From Circinella umbellata (Eukaryota; Mucoromycota; Mucoromycetes; Mucorales; Lichtheimiaceae): a stretch of DNA of 64,000 bases. How positions within the stretch are numbered: the first letter of the stretch is position 1; every line of letters begins with the position of its first letter. This document shows positions 51,779 to 64,000 of this stretch, piece after piece. The stretch lies in NCBI GenBank assembly GCA_025093555.1, contig JAIWNF010000074.1, positions 1 through 64,000 of the forward strand, given 5' to 3'. The notes under the pieces are model-generated. The model was not told the origin of the DNA. It saw only the letters and a list, made by a program, of their open reading frames with translations, and did no database searches. A program made the translations under genes and the position numbers.

Positions 51779-52958
51779 ATGAGAACCAAAACGCAACGTG
51801 CATATAAACGTTTGTTGCACGAATATAGTCTTGGTTTTGGATTAAGAACACCTTATCAAATCTTGGGTACTTTTTTTTCTTTATTCAAAAAAAATCTGGA
51901 TTAATGTTGTGCGAAGGAAAAAAAAAAGACTAACTAAAGCCCTTTTTTCTTTCTGATTGTTGATTTAGTGGATGCTGAATTTTGTAAAGAAGCCGCGAAA
52001 CAAAAACTCGATATTAATGTTGAATTTGAAAAAACATTCCAGGATCAAACTCGGCATTGTAAGAAAAGATGGACATACACAGACACAATATACAAAAGAA
52101 AATAGATATATAAAATCATGATGTTTTCTGATACGCATATGTTCATATATGGATCTATTTTATTATCTAGTTATTACAGAATGCAGTGTACAGGAACTGA
52201 GAAGACATAATCAAGGCTCTTTTGAAGCGCAACAAATAGCAAAACAGTTTGAACGACGAAGATGTCCACATACACATGCTCCTATTGCAAGTACTGATTG
52301 TGTTGCTCAAGTGGTAGGACCAACCAACGAATATAATTATATTATTGCATCCCAAGATGAAGCACTTCGTGAAAAGTTGCGCGCTATTCCTGGTATACCT
52401 ATGGTTTATGTGAAGGCTCATATGGTCGTGATGGAACATATGTCTATTGCAACAAAAAGGTTATTGGAAGAGGTACAAAAATAGGAATAGTATCTATTGA
52501 GGTTATATATTTCTAGGTTGATTTTGTTTTTAAATTTAATTTCGGGTGTATATACATATTAGAAAGAAGCAGAGAAAAAAGGACTTTCAACACGAGAAAA
52601 AAATCAAGTATCTAAAATGTTACATTCTGGTGAAGAATTACCAAAGAAGAAAAAAGTAAAAGGACCAAATCCACTCAGTGTGAAAAAGAAGAAGAAATTA
52701 GCACCACCACCTCCGAAAAAGAAGAAAAATGAACCCAGTCCTATCACTAATGTAGAGAAGAAACGGAAACATGAAGAAGAGGATGTAGAACAAAAGAAAA
52801 ACAATGAAGAACAAGAACAATCAGTTACAAAACCAGATTTAAAAGAAAAAACTGAGGATAATATACCAAAGGATGGAGAACAAAAAAAGAAACGAAGGAG
52901 AAGAAAGAAGACAAAACATGATAAAGAAGTGAAACAAGAAGATCAAAGCGAATTATAG
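51779..52958 (+). CDS. UTP23: rRNA-processing protein Utp23 (PIN-like, SSU processome)
   Basis: Four exons (51779-51866, 51969-52058, 52171-52472, 52563-52958) give 876 nt, 291 residues. Utp23 is a nucleolar component of the small-subunit processome needed for release of snR30/U17 snoRNA during 18S maturation. It begins MRTKTQRAYKRLLHEYSLGF, typical of the family, followed by the PIN-like domain (VDAEF). Zinc-finger ligands C64, C91, H93 or H95 and C103 are present (TEC..RRCPHTHAPIASTDC). The C-terminal GPNPLSVKKKKK motif is a family hallmark, followed by a long Lys/Glu tail. It converges on the CBS-PB1 gene. Confidence 0.92.
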
Positions 52959-53270
52959 TCTATATCTTATACCAGTGATAATCATAATGATAATAATAAG
53001 AATAAACTATAATTGTATTTTTATATTTAAATAACGGAAGAATAATAATAATAATGGGATGGTAGGGTTATCATGTAAAGGAATTCTTTTGGGTGTGTGA
53101 GAATGTTTTTTTATAATTCAAAGATAGTTTTAAATTTGTACATAAATTGATGTATGCGATCTGTGCATAAGATAAAAAAAAAGGATTGAGATGTTAATTG
53201 AAAGAGGGGTTATATAAAGAATGGATAAAAAGAAAATGAAAAACACATGCAACACGTTGAGAACTTTTTT
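52959..53270. other. Convergent 3' intergenic region
   Basis: 312 bp between the stops of UTP23 and the CBS-PB1 gene; AT-rich, no gene. Confidence 0.6.
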
Positions 53271-56207
53271 TTAACGATGTCGTGGGCTCACACGGGAATA
53301 AGCAAAAACGCCCAAAATAACAACACCGAGAAAAGCAATGGCAGCAGGTAACATCAATTCTTGGGGTATAGCAGATCCATCCTGTGAATAATACTCACCA
53401 TCACTATCCTCTTCAACCTCAATCCTCCTAGAATGTCTCTTTGAATTACGTTTTCTGCTTCGTCGTTCACTTGCAACAGATCCATTCTCGACAATTTTTT
53501 CAGTTGTTACTGATCCATTTACATAATATTGCACAGGAGAATCCACACGAATTGGTGGTGGTGTTACAGGTTGCGGTGTGGAAGATTGTTGACGATAAAA
53601 AGGTTCTGGTTCTGGTTTTGTTGTATCATGGACAAACAGTTTAACACGGTCATGACCTAATTTACGTGCCAATTGTACTGAATCTGCTACGTCCGCATCA
53701 GAAGTGATTAATACTTGATCATTTTCATCATCCAAATAAGATACAGTTAGCCATTCCTCAGCGTTTGTCTCTGCACTAGAATCATGTTCAACGATCACTT
53801 TTTGGCGAACATTTTCTAGTAGTTGAGCAAAGCTATTGAAAGGTGACGTGAATCGATGTGTTTTCCCACCATCGGATGTAAATTTAAATGCAAAAGTACC
53901 GTCATCATGATGGTAGTTGCTTCGACTATGTTGTCGGGATGAAACATGGGACAAACTATCTTCATTATGAGCCACCATGCTGGCGGATTCATTAGGCGTG
54001 ATTTCGGGAAAACCTTGTAGTTGAGAAAGTGAAGCGGAAGGTTCCGGCGAAATAGCATTCATTGCGGAAGGAGTCAAATGGTGGCCTGATTGATGAGGTG
54101 ATGAAAGTGGGTCGGATAATTGTGATTCACTTTCTCCCATTTCTGTTGCTCCAAAACTATCCCAAAAACGAGACCACATTGGACCTGGATTAGAATAAAA
54201 ATACATGCATAATGAGTTATCCCATGAAGTCCAAGATATATCATCTTCCTTTTATGACTATCCATGTTTTTTAGTACCTTCACCATCGTTTCCTTGTATA
54301 CTATTAATCTAAGAAAAAATTGAAAAAGTATTATTATTGACTTGTTCACCATGGTAACCAGAAAAAAAAAAGTTTCAAACTAACCTGTTCGAGTGTAGCA
54401 TAAGTAAGTCTCAGGACATCAACCATGCCAATAATCTCGCCATTATCTAGGACAGGAAGATTTAAATAATGACCGTCTAACAATATAAAGTTTATCATAT
54501 ATTAGTATTATCTCTCTTTTTGTTACTTTAATACTCTTTTTTACAACAATGTATTACCATTCATTCGATGAAGTGCATCCATAATTGTTGTTTGAGGAGT
54601 AGCAGTGTCAGGATGAGGTGTCATGACACGTACAACTGAGCAATTTTCCGGGTTTAAGCCAGCAGCAATCACACGCAAAACAACATCTTTACTGCCATAT
54701 ATATATTGTGTTAATAATCCCATAAAAAATTATTATCAAAAAAGTAACATTCCTCTCCCTCCCTCTCTCTCCTTACGTTGTAAAGATGCCTGCTAATCCT
54801 TCACGATCAGCAACAAGCACAGCAGTAGTATGATATTCTTTCATCATACGTGCAACATCACGTACATTTGTCTTAATATTCACTTCCGCTGGTGGAGTAC
54901 CATCAAGGACGGATCCAAGGTCTGGACACGACATACGATCACGTAAAGCTTCCATGTATTGTACCAATTGAACTGGACTACTCGACCATTCACGTTCTAC
55001 GCCTTCCAATGCAGCATATAATTTACGAGAAGAGCCGTAAGCGCGCTCCATTTTATCAAGTGCTTCATATAAACATTTGGTAATGTCGAGTAATCCGAAA
55101 ATATCACCTTCTTCGTTACACACAGGCTATTATACACATATTATAGATAGATATATAATTTTTGTTAATCTCACTGTATTACATGCCAATTAAGAAAAAA
55201 AGCATTTCAGTATCTTTTATACAATATTTACCAAATGACGAAAACCTCGAGAAACCATAAGATTTAATGCATCAGTAGCAGATGTATCCGCAGTAACACA
55301 CATTGGACCTTTTGTCATAATATGCGCCACAGGAGTTGCTCTTTGTTTTCATTTTAGTTTTTTTTTTTTTTGCATGATCGATTTCCCCTATTTTGAACCC
55401 GTGCCTCTCCAGTACTCATACATAACAAACTTCAAATATTACATACCTAGCATCCAATGATTCGGCAACCACTCTATAAGCCAAATCTTTAGCCTAAATC
55501 ATATATATTTTTGTGTATGTATAATATATATATATTTATATATAGTGTGTATGTGTACGTGTGTGTATGTAGGTGTGGGTATAGGTGTATATTTTCATAA
55601 TGTATTTAAGTAGAAGAGAGCGAGAAAAGAACGAAAAATGAATATTTTTTTTTTGGTTTTGCTATATTATGATCCCACTAGTATAGAATAAAAGAAAGGG
55701 TTTTTAGGGTAAAAGAAAAGAGGAGCGTTACTTACCGTAAAAATACCACTCAAGTGGTCGTCTTCGTCAACAACTAAAACACAATCGCTACGTTTGGCTG
55801 CCATTAATTGGGAAGCCTCAATGACCAACAGGTTCTCTTTGACGGTCAGAGCTTGTGAAGGGCGTAATGCTGACACTGTGCCTGCGATTTTACGAGTTTG
55901 TCTTATACGAGTTGAACCGGCACGTTTTTTTGATAATTCTTGTTCGAGTTTTTTACGAATAGCCTGTTTTTTTACCGTCGTCATTGTCATTGTCGTAGTA
56001 GGAGTGATAGTGTATGCATACGGTGTAAAAACTCAACATTTAGTAAATATTTATAATTCATTGGAACCATGGAAAAAACAAAAAAAAAGTTATTTATATT
56101 GTTACCTCGTCCCTTTTAGACTGACGTTGTCGACTACCAATACCATCCTGGTCAGTACGATGAGAAGCAACAGATGGAATTCGAGAACCAGAAAGTTTTT
56201 TAGTCAT
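53271..56207 (-). CDS. Four-CBS and PB1 domain protein with C-terminal membrane anchor
   Basis: Nine exons (56207-56106, 55963-55736, 55493-55447, 55340-55232, 55126-54777, 54691-54558, 54476-54385, 54308-54278, 54184-53271) sum to 2007 nt, 668 residues. Two pairs of CBS repeats are visible: one across residues ~60-185 (LTVKENLLVIEASQLM.., ..LSGIFTAKDLAYRVV, PVAHIMTKGPMCV, FRHLPVCNEEGDIFGLLDI) and one across ~230-355 (AEVNIKTNVRDVARMM, LAGIFTTKDVVLRVI, VRVMTPHPDTA, LNLPVLDNGEIIGMVDVL). A PB1 domain follows at ~458-545 (FAFKFTSDGGKTHRF), then a Pro/Ser linker, a basic patch and one membrane helix (LPAAIAFLGVVILGVFAY) with a short basic tail. CBS pairs usually sense adenylate nucleotides and PB1 mediates pairing. 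Homologues are widespread in fungi and poorly characterised. The second exon starts at 55963; an upstream in-frame ATG near 55990 is inside the intron. Confidence 0.88.
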
Positions 56208-56646
56208 TTTTTTGCAGAAGTTTTTTTTTTTTTTTTTGGTGAGTACTCAAAAGGGGAGCCGTGAAACAAACACACACGCTCTTCTTTTTTTTTTTTTGTG
56301 AGAGGGAGAAAGAGACGAAAGGAACACGCGACAATTCGTCCGAGGGTTCCGAGAGTTGTATTTAAAATGCCGCATTATTTTTTTTAAATGAGAGAGGTTT
56401 TGTATTCTTTATGTGATACAATGTATATACATACAAGCACAACAAGTAACCGAATAAGTTTTATAGAGACAAGAGAAGAGTTGTTTTGATGTTACAGAAA
56501 AAAAAACTTTGATATCTGTTGTAATAGTATTAGTAGTAATGACATTATCTTTTAAATGAATTTTACTACTATGAATTACTATGGGAACGGTTTATACTGT
56601 TAATTTTATTTTTTCTATTATATACTTCTTTCACTATTACTTTTTC
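56208..56646. other. Intergenic spacer
   Basis: About 440 bp holding the promoter of the CBS-PB1 gene and the 3' end of the Trp-tRNA synthetase gene; T-rich and purine-rich tracts, no gene. Confidence 0.5.
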
Positions 56647-58485
56647 CTATGGCTCAATCTTCCGGCTGGCATCCATAAAGTAGTTAACAGTTTCTTCCGT
56701 GACCTCGGCTCTTCTCTTTTGGAAGTCTCCGACAACCTTTTGCAAAAGTTCAATACAACGTTTCTTAAGTTCACCTGTCATCATTTCACCTGATTTGTAC
56801 GCCTAATAATATAAATATAAAACAAAGTCATTTAATATATAAATATATTTTACATAAACAAACAAAAGACCATATAAACACATCTTTTTCTTCCCTTTTA
56901 TTTCACTCGTATCTTTTTTTAAGGTTATATAAACTTACATCATAAATACGCTTTAATTCTTCATCATCGTCCAAAAAGAAGCTCAAGTATTGGTAAGACA
57001 CATCAACGTCTGGGTTACCACCATTGGCGCGGTGTTCTTCCACAGTTGCTCCGCCACCAGAGAATGCATATCGGTTGATCTACTCATATATAAACAATAA
57101 ATAAGAATAGTGTTTTTTTGTCAACATATAGCTATTTTGCAAATTCAATATTTTTATAATTCTTATCAATTTACCTTGTTCTTAATTTGATTAGGAGTAT
57201 CAGTCATAAAAATAGCAGATGAATCAATAGAAGCACTCATTTTTGTTTGAGGACCTTGCAAAGCAGGGAAAAATCGAGCGTGGATTAAAGCAGGCTTTGG
57301 GTATTTAAGACGTGCAGCAACATCACGAGTAAGGCGGAAATAAGGATCTTGATCAATAGCACATGGAATCAAGCAAGGAATATCCTTCTTACCACCAAAG
57401 ATATTTGGGAAAGAGTTTGAGAAAGAAGGTGCAGCTTGTACTGCAACAAAATGAAGTTTACCAATAGCATCACTAGGTTCAATAACGAATTCGGGTCAGT
57501 AAAGCTTATTTTTTTATATATTTAGCTTTTCATAGATTATTATTGTTATTATAACTTACGCATCAGTGAAACCAAAAGTGGATTTAGATTGATTAGCGTT
57601 AATACAACGTGAAATACGGACAATGTTATGATAGAATGGACCTCTTTCATATATGAATAGATAGAATAGGTTAATAAAAATTATTACTATGAAGAATTCC
57701 TATCCTCTTTCTCCTTCAATTATAATTTTTTACCCAACAAAATCCAAATCAGAGAAAATAAAGGTCTTTTCAGGATTGAAACCACATGCAATAATATCTC
57801 TTGCGTTCTTTTGAGCGAATTCACGACATTTTTCAACAGTCAAGTTTTGCTTAAATAAGAATTTTTCATCATCAGTTAATTGGATAACGATGGGAACGTT
57901 AAACACAGATTGGAGCCATCTATATAATAATAATAATCATGCATCAGTTTTCAATTTCCCTTTTATATCATCCTTTTCTTCCACATTTTTTTTTTTACTT
58001 TACTGGCAAAAGATAAATGGAATCAAATGACCCATATGCATCGAATCACTAGAAGGACCACGACCTGTATACAAATAGAAAGGTTTCTTTTGTTCATATC
58101 GATCAAGGATACGACCCAATTCTCTATTAAAAACAAACACGAAAAAAAAAATTATAACCACGCCTCTCAATTTTTATTTGTTCCTCATAACTTGTAGCAA
58201 ACAGTTACTATTTTACCTGTGCGAAAAGAAAGTTCCACGACGTAAAAGAACATGAGGTTTATGACCAGTGACTTTTTCAAAACGTTCCAACATGGCTTCA
58301 TCAATGGGTCGTGTACCAAATTGATTAATAAGTTTATTGTAGTCAATGGCTTGTTGAACACCGTCAACAACAGCACCTTCAACTTCCCAAGGGGTTACGT
58401 TCTGTTCAGCCTTTTCAACAGGAGCAGGTTCACCTGCACTAATGTTCATATCTGCTACTTTGGCAGTAACTTCTTTTTCGGACAT
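56647..58485 (-). CDS. WRS1: Cytoplasmic tryptophanyl-tRNA synthetase
   Basis: Seven exons (58485-58217, 58123-58004, 57919-57734, 57643-57560, 57472-57175, 57079-56939, 56802-56647) sum to 1254 nt, 417 residues. This class I synthetase charges tRNA-Trp. The nucleotide-binding motif [15 protein letters not shown] stands for HIGH, and KMSAS in [14 protein letters not shown] stands for KMSKS. Eukaryotic-type blocks include [33 protein letters not shown] and [14 protein letters not shown]. There is no mitochondrial presequence and the N terminus is short and acidic, so a cytosolic place is inferred. The start at 58485 is the first ATG of the frame. It shares a short divergent promoter with the EF-P gene. 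Confidence 0.95.
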
Positions 58486-58715
58486 TTTTAAATGGTTAAA
58501 GAAAAAAAAAAAGAGGTAGGACCAGATAACACAGACACACACAGACACACCTCTTTTTGAGTTTAGATGGACTTTCTTAGCAAATTATCATCATATCATT
58601 TGTGCCCGCTGAAAAAGTGGCTTGGTGAAATTATTACTCATGGTGGCACATACCAAGCAATCTTACATAAACATACCCCTTTCCACTTCCCTTCAAAAAT
58701 AAGAGAAAATATAAA
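58486..58715. promoter_or_regulatory. Bidirectional promoter of WRS1 and the EF-P gene
   Basis: Only 230 bp separate the two divergent ATGs. The centre is GC-richer (58600-58640). A CA-rich ACACAGACACACACAGACAC stretch lies on the WRS1 side. Shared control of two translation genes is plausible but inferred. Confidence 0.6.
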
Positions 58716-59638
58716 ATGGCATCTATCATTGGTCGTACCTTATTTCGTAATACACAATATAATACCATTTGTTTTAATGGGTTGAGTAAACGCTGTTATA
58801 AAATGAGTGTTCAATCGGTAAAAAAGGGACAAATTGTTCAATTAAAAGACAAGGCATGGCGCGTATTAAATCGTGATAGTTCTTCGTCAGGTCGTGGAGG
58901 TGCAGTCGTGAAAATGGATTTACAAGATATTCTTTCAAATGCTAAAGCTAATGAACGTTTCAAATCGGGTGATTCAATTGAAAGTAAAGAAAAAAAAATC
59001 ATAACAAAACACGGTTCTTTTATTCTTTTATACATTTTTATGTATGCAAATATTCTTTTTTCTTATCAATTCTCTTTATCTTTTTTTTTTCTAATTTATA
59101 TTATATTGTACAAAGTTTTGAATTTACAAGATGAAGCGTATCAATACTTATATGCTGATGAAGGGGTACTTCATTTGATGAATATGGAAACTTTTGATGA
59201 GATTGAATTACCTGCTAGTGCTTGTGAAGGTGGTGAAGAATCTGTTGCTATGCTTGAAGGTATTATTAATTTGAGTTGATTGATAAGTTATTATTATGTA
59301 TCATGTTATCCTGAACTATTTTCATCTATTTATTTCGAAAAAATGAAAACCAAAAATCAAAATGAAATGAAATGATAAAAGATGGTATGACTATTGCAGT
59401 TAGTTTTCTTACAACGCCTGATGATGGTCGTAAACCGGTTACATTCAAATTACCATCCAACTATACTTTCACTGTGGAATCAGTTGTGGAACGAGCAGGT
59501 CAAGCAGCCAAGGGTACAGTTTATAAAACTGCCACATTAGAAAATGGTGCAAAACTTCAAGTACCAGAATTTGTACACCCAGGTGATCGTATTATTGTTG
59601 ATATAGAATCTAAAAAATATATGAAACGCGAATTATAA
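58716..59638 (+). CDS. Elongation factor P homologue, probably mitochondrial
   Basis: Three exons (58716-58983, 59116-59259, 59382-59638) give 669 nt, 222 residues. EF-P relieves ribosome stalling at proline runs; a mitochondrial place is inferred from the ~30-residue N-terminal extension rich in Arg, Thr and Asn (MASIIGRTLFRNTQ). The domain I KOW/SH3-like part is followed by two OB folds, with MQYLY-type (DEAYQYLYADEG) and C-terminal GDRIIVDIESKKYMKREL blocks. The tip of the domain I loop reads SSGRGG, so residue R60 occupies the position modified in EF-P. An acceptor at 59130 instead of 59115 would also keep frame but would shorten the linker after GDSIE; 59115 fits family spacing better. 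Yeasts lack this gene. Confidence 0.9.
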
Positions 59639-60787
59639 ATAAATAAAACAAAAGAAAAAGGTCGACCACCTACTCCCCTTGCTAATCAATAATATGTTAT
59701 TTAAGGATTATATGTCATATTCAATGAGAATTTGGTTATTGTTCTTTTTTTTATATATGCGATATTATCAATCGTGTCACCGACGCGTGACGATAACAAT
59801 TAGCGCGGATGTTATCTGATTACACCATAACACTTGTTATATGATATTACTTCAACGCTATACTTCGGACATTCATAAATTCAGCATCATCGACAATGTA
59901 TAATAAAACATCATTTTTTTATCTATAAGTAGCAAGGAAGAAAAATGTTTTGCTATTATAACACTAGAATATTGAACAGTAAATCCATTTTGATGTATCA
60001 TTGGTGTCAATAGCCATACTACCAGCAAAAAAACTTCTATATTTTATTAGACAGTACTAGGCCAATAGAAAGGGTTGAAGGATAAGCATCGAAAACTAGT
60101 TCTGAAAGTTCAATAAGGAGAAACAGATATAAGTTTCCCACGACATGAAGTACAAATGTCAAATCATATTAATTTACAACGATTCGTATCATAACTAAAA
60201 CAAGTGTATGTTGCATAACAATCAAAAGCTATATATAAATCGACTGCTCAGTAGCAACAGTACAAGTAGAGTCTTTTTTTTTTTTCAAATGGCAAAGAAG
60301 AAGGATAAAAGTATTACGCGGCATAATTTATTTCCTTTTTATACAATAAAAAAATTGACTTTTAGCAAGCTGTTGAAAGCACGAGCTTTATAATGAAAAA
60401 CGATGACGAGGTAAAGGCAAGTTATAAAAAATGTTCGGAGATACTGTTTTTTTAACCGTAATTCTTCTAAACTTCTTCCCAAGCAACCCTTCTTTTCTTT
60501 TTCGAATCTCGATTCGATTCTTCCTAATTATTTTCACGAGGGAATACCTATAATCCATTCCTCATTTTATAAATATTCCTTTTTTTTTTTTATTCCCGGA
60601 AGCAAGCATTATTTTTTTAAACCTGGTCATTCAGTCAATAACGTAATATTATTTGAATTAACTTAATCAGTTTTTCCTTCTTCCTTGAACAATTTCCTTT
60701 TCCTTTAATTTTTTTTTTGTTTTTCTTCCCCACACAACATTACTGCCCCCGTTTCAAATACCATTTGCGCGTCCTGCAGCTTAAGCG
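59639..60787. other. Intergenic region
   Basis: No gene supported. The last 150 bases before the carrier ATG are pyrimidine-rich (TTTCCTTTTCCTTTAATTTT), typical of a promoter or leader. Confidence 0.55.
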
Positions 60788-62173
60788 ATGGGCAAGGCCG
60801 CCACATGGTACAAGGAATTTGCGTAAGTTAAACTTCTTTTCACTTTTTTTTTTTCTATTTATTCGTTATCGTCTATACTCGTTAAAAGGAGAACTATTAA
60901 CGCAATTTTCAACGGTGTTGGAAAACTCAATTTATATATATCAAATAATTTAGTCAGAATCATGATAACATTAAACATTCCATTGCAGGTGCAGGCGCCG
61001 GCATTGTATCGTCGATCGTGACATGCCCGCTTGATGTAGTGAAAACACGCTTACAAAATCAGGGTAAATCGGTACCGGGTGTCAAAGCCTATCGAGGCAC
61101 AGTAGGTAACTATTTTTTTTTCAAGATAAAAAGAAAAAGCATTAACTGAGAAGAATAGTGGTGTTTGTTGATATGAGGGTAGTAGCGATAAAAGAAACAG
61201 AAAGAATAACAAATACATATAATTATTTAGGTACACTTTCCAGAATTTGGCATGAAGAAGGTATTCGAGGTTTATATCGCGGGTTAGGACCAACCATTCT
61301 TGGTTATCTTCCTACATGGGCCATTTATTTCACTGCATATGATTATTGTAAAGGTCGATGGGGCAAAGAATTCGGTATGTTTCATTTTATAACCATATTA
61401 TTAGATTGGAAAACCATATGCCGAGAAGTTAAGGAAAAGAAATTAAAGGATGAGAAAAAAAAAACCACAATTTTCTATTTATATAGGTCACGACAAAGAA
61501 TGGCTGGTTCATATTGCATCTGCCATGTCAGCAGGAGCTGCATCTACATCAATGACGAATCCACTTTGGGTGATTAAAACTAGACTCATGACACAAAACG
61601 AGCGTACACAATACAGGTACAGAAATACCCTAGATGCATTCATCACTATTGGTCGACAAGAAGGTATCCGAGGATATTACAAAGGACTTGGTACTTCATT
61701 GTTTGGTGTTAGTCATGTTGCTGTTCAATTTCCGCTTTATGAAAAATTAAAGAACTATTTACGTAAGTGTATCTACGCATGGAAAATACGGGGGGATTGA
61801 AGCAGTGAGTTATACGAGCCAAAGTTGGTTTGAATATTAGATATTAATATAAATGTTTATTTTATCAGGCGCGGATAGCGATACTTCTGGATCAACATCG
61901 ATTCTTTTGGCGTCTTCATTATCAAAGATGGCTGCCAGCTGTGCAACATACCCTCATGAGGTGATACGAACACGTTTACAAAATCAAACTCGAAAACCAT
62001 TTAAATATAAAGGCATTCTTCATGCTATAAAGGTTATTTTAGAAGAAGAAGGAGTACGTGGGTTTTATAAAGGTATGCCAACTAATCTGTTGCGAACGGT
62101 TCCATCATCTGCAATGACGATTTTGACATATGAGATTTTGGTGAGGAAATTGGATCAAATGAAAAATCTGTAA
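60788..62173 (+). CDS. Mitochondrial carrier family protein, NAD+ transporter type (Ndt1/Yia6-like)
   Basis: Five exons (60788-60822, 60954-61105, 61231-61374, 61487-61762, 61869-62173) give 912 nt, 303 residues with six membrane helices in three repeats. The three carrier signatures are [18 protein letters not shown] and [10 protein letters not shown], each followed by the EG-x-G-x-Y/F-K/R-G block ([42 protein letters not shown]). The [15 protein letters not shown] segment and W in the second signature place it with the NAD+/pyrimidine-nucleotide/folate branch, closest in pattern to yeast Yia6/Ndt1, which imports NAD+ into the matrix. Substrate is inferred. The start ATG at 60788 gives a short N terminus ([12 protein letters not shown]). 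Confidence 0.9.
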
Positions 62174-64000
62174 ATGAAAGGTGTTTTGTATATTTATTTT
62201 CTATATTTTTTTTATTCATCACAAACATCAAAAACATGGTTTTTATTATTACTACCAATTTTTATTATATATAAGTCAACAACAGCAAACACACACACAC
62301 ACACCTCTTTATTTTTCTATAGCTTTTGCTATTAATATTAATTACAAACAAAAGGAAAAAAAAAGATTCCCTATCAAATGAAAATAACCCACTCACCCAC
62401 TCATTAAAAAAAAACATGCACACACAAAAAAAGGACAAAAAAATGAAATTATTTCGTCGATCCTTTTTCATCAACATGTATATATATTCTTCTCCTAACC
62501 ATCTCTTCTCTCTTTAGAATTTGATTTCTTTTTTCTTTTATTTTCTTTTCTTTCATAAGCATTTTATTAAAAAAAAAGAAGAAAAAAAGAATTTTGCATA
62601 TTTTTAAAATATAGTTTTATTGTGATTTGTTAATTGAATTCAGTAACTTGGTAACTAGCATTTATTTGTTTCCAGGCATTTTGAATAAAGTTCGGGAATA
62701 AACATAGATGTATTACCATGCGTTTTTGGATTACTGGAAGATATTTATGCTCCAAATATAATGGCAATTAACTCTCTACATGTATAGGAAACATCACAAG
62801 CTGAGTACAAATTTGACGTAGAATACAATGGTCCCTTGGAAATAACACAAGTTGATTATATACATAATGCATTGATAAATTGCCAATACTCGCAGTGACT
62901 TCACGGTTTTTTTGTTCATATAAATGGCCAAGCTAGTATTACTGTATATAAGAGAATTTCTTATATCTTGGACCTTATATTTCATTGTGCAATTGCTTCA
63001 CAATAAGAAGTTCTTGTTCTTCCACTTGCGTAATTTTTATTTAGAATGACAAACCGTGTACTATGCCTATTGATCGGGAATAAGTATACACCACAACATA
63101 ACATTAATGCCACCACTCATGCTCTATATATATTTATATACATTTTTACATGTGGCTCAAAAACTTATAACGGTTACCGTAAATTTTTCTTTCTACTAAT
63201 CCTGTATACTTTGAAGAAAACCATTCTATCATGGTTTAAAATGATATTCACCTATTATTCTGTAACCAGAAAAATGAAATAAACTCATCCGGGTACATGT
63301 TTATGCGTGCTAAGTGAAATTCCATTCAGCTACTAAACCTTTAATATATATTTTAGAGTTCGATGATTTTTTTTTTATTCACACTCAAATACGCAATCAA
63401 TGCCTTTAAATGCATGTATCACGGTAATCCATTTTATAGATTTTCTTTTAAAAATTAAGTTTGAGCCAGATATCACAATGACCAATATTGTTGTCGTGAT
63501 AGTAGTGTGATAATCATCATTTTAATTTTTGTTATACATGAAATACAAAAAAAAGCAAGAAGGATGAGACAATACTATATATTCATTATTAGTAAAAGCA
63601 TTACTATATATTTAACAACGTACGTACACATACTGTACATATATATTATAATAAGTTGTTGTATAGAACTCTACATATAAGATAGATAACCTTAATTTTT
63701 TTTTCTGTTTTGTTTCTACATCTCCTATTCAATATCTCACGATCGTGGGGTGATGATATTGAGTAAAAAAAAAAGATTCCGAAAAATGACACTTCAAATT
63801 CTATTGGCTATTGATGGGTTACCTAAACCATTGCTCTACTAACAAAAGTGAGTAATAAGGTTCCGGATGCGCATTGTCCACTCTTATATTATACTTTCCA
63901 GTATTTTCCGCTTACTTTCCATATATAAAGACTTTGATCTACGCCAGTTGAAAAACAAAAATTTTATTTTGCATAAATCAAATAATAAAAAATTAATAAT
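62174..64000. other. Gene-poor end of window
   Basis: 3' flank of the carrier gene with a (CA)n run near 62290-62304, then AT-rich sequence. No gene, RNA gene or repeat family recognised. Confidence 0.5.

Noticed and set aside
55983..55990. ATG near 55990 as start of the CBS-PB1 protein
   Set aside because: A first exon at 56207-56106 spliced to CAG/GCT at 55963 gives a better N terminus with consistent phase; the upstream ATGs fall in the intron.

Overview
The window looks like nuclear DNA of an early-diverging filamentous fungus, most likely Mucoromycota (Mucorales-like). It is strongly AT-rich. Genes are split by many short introns (mostly 50-170 nt, GT..AG). Housekeeping genes of clear fungal type sit next to genes that yeasts lack: a mitochondrial-type EF-P homologue and a MraW/METTL15-type rRNA methyltransferase. 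Mobile-element debris includes a Ty3/gypsy end, a Mutator-like element with an OTU protease domain, a pogo/Tigger-like MITE and a Fanzor/TnpB-like remnant. The lineage call is inference; no rRNA gene is present to settle it. All exon models below were built by hand from splice signals and reading-frame continuity. Every complete model sums to a multiple of three.

Layout. Positions 1-15.9 kb are repeat-rich and gene-poor. They hold the 3' end of a gypsy pol ORF running into a truncated LTR (3-872); directly abutting it, a MULE with terminal inverted repeats (874-5297), whose six-exon gene encodes a zinc finger, a DDE transposase and an OTU-type cysteine protease; a possible small cysteine-containing protein behind a good TATA box (8760-9040); weak decayed coding fragments (11.8-12.4 kb); a 772-bp TIR element with TA duplications (13587-14358); and a Fanzor-like remnant (15289-15563).

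From 15.9 kb conserved genes take over: MOT1/BTAF1 (+, 15937-23118) converging on LACTB2 (-, 23457-24712); a METTL15/RsmH methyltransferase (-, 27560-29228); a PSP1-domain protein (-, 30472-32987). A long quiet stretch at 33-40.5 kb carries only coding-like debris near 37.2-38.2 kb. Then come a basic protein with an RVSF motif and an in-frame TGA before a second coding segment (-, 40497-41378), a Nrc-2/Fpk1-type AGC kinase (+, 43886-46426), ATP synthase alpha ATP1 (-, 47581-49709), UTP23 (+, 51779-52958) converging on a CBS-PB1 membrane protein (-, 53271-56207), cytoplasmic Trp-tRNA synthetase (-, 56647-58485) sharing a 230-bp divergent promoter with an EF-P homologue (+, 58716-59638), and an NDT1/YIA6-like mitochondrial NAD+ carrier (+, 60788-62173).

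How they fit together: there are no operons and neighbours are not a pathway. Several genes serve mitochondria, which may be coincidence: LACTB2 RNase, METTL15-type rRNA methylation, EF-P-type translation factor, F1 alpha subunit and NAD+ carrier. Others act in transcription (MOT1), ribosome assembly (UTP23), cytosolic translation (WRS1) and signalling (AGC kinase, PSP1, CBS-PB1).
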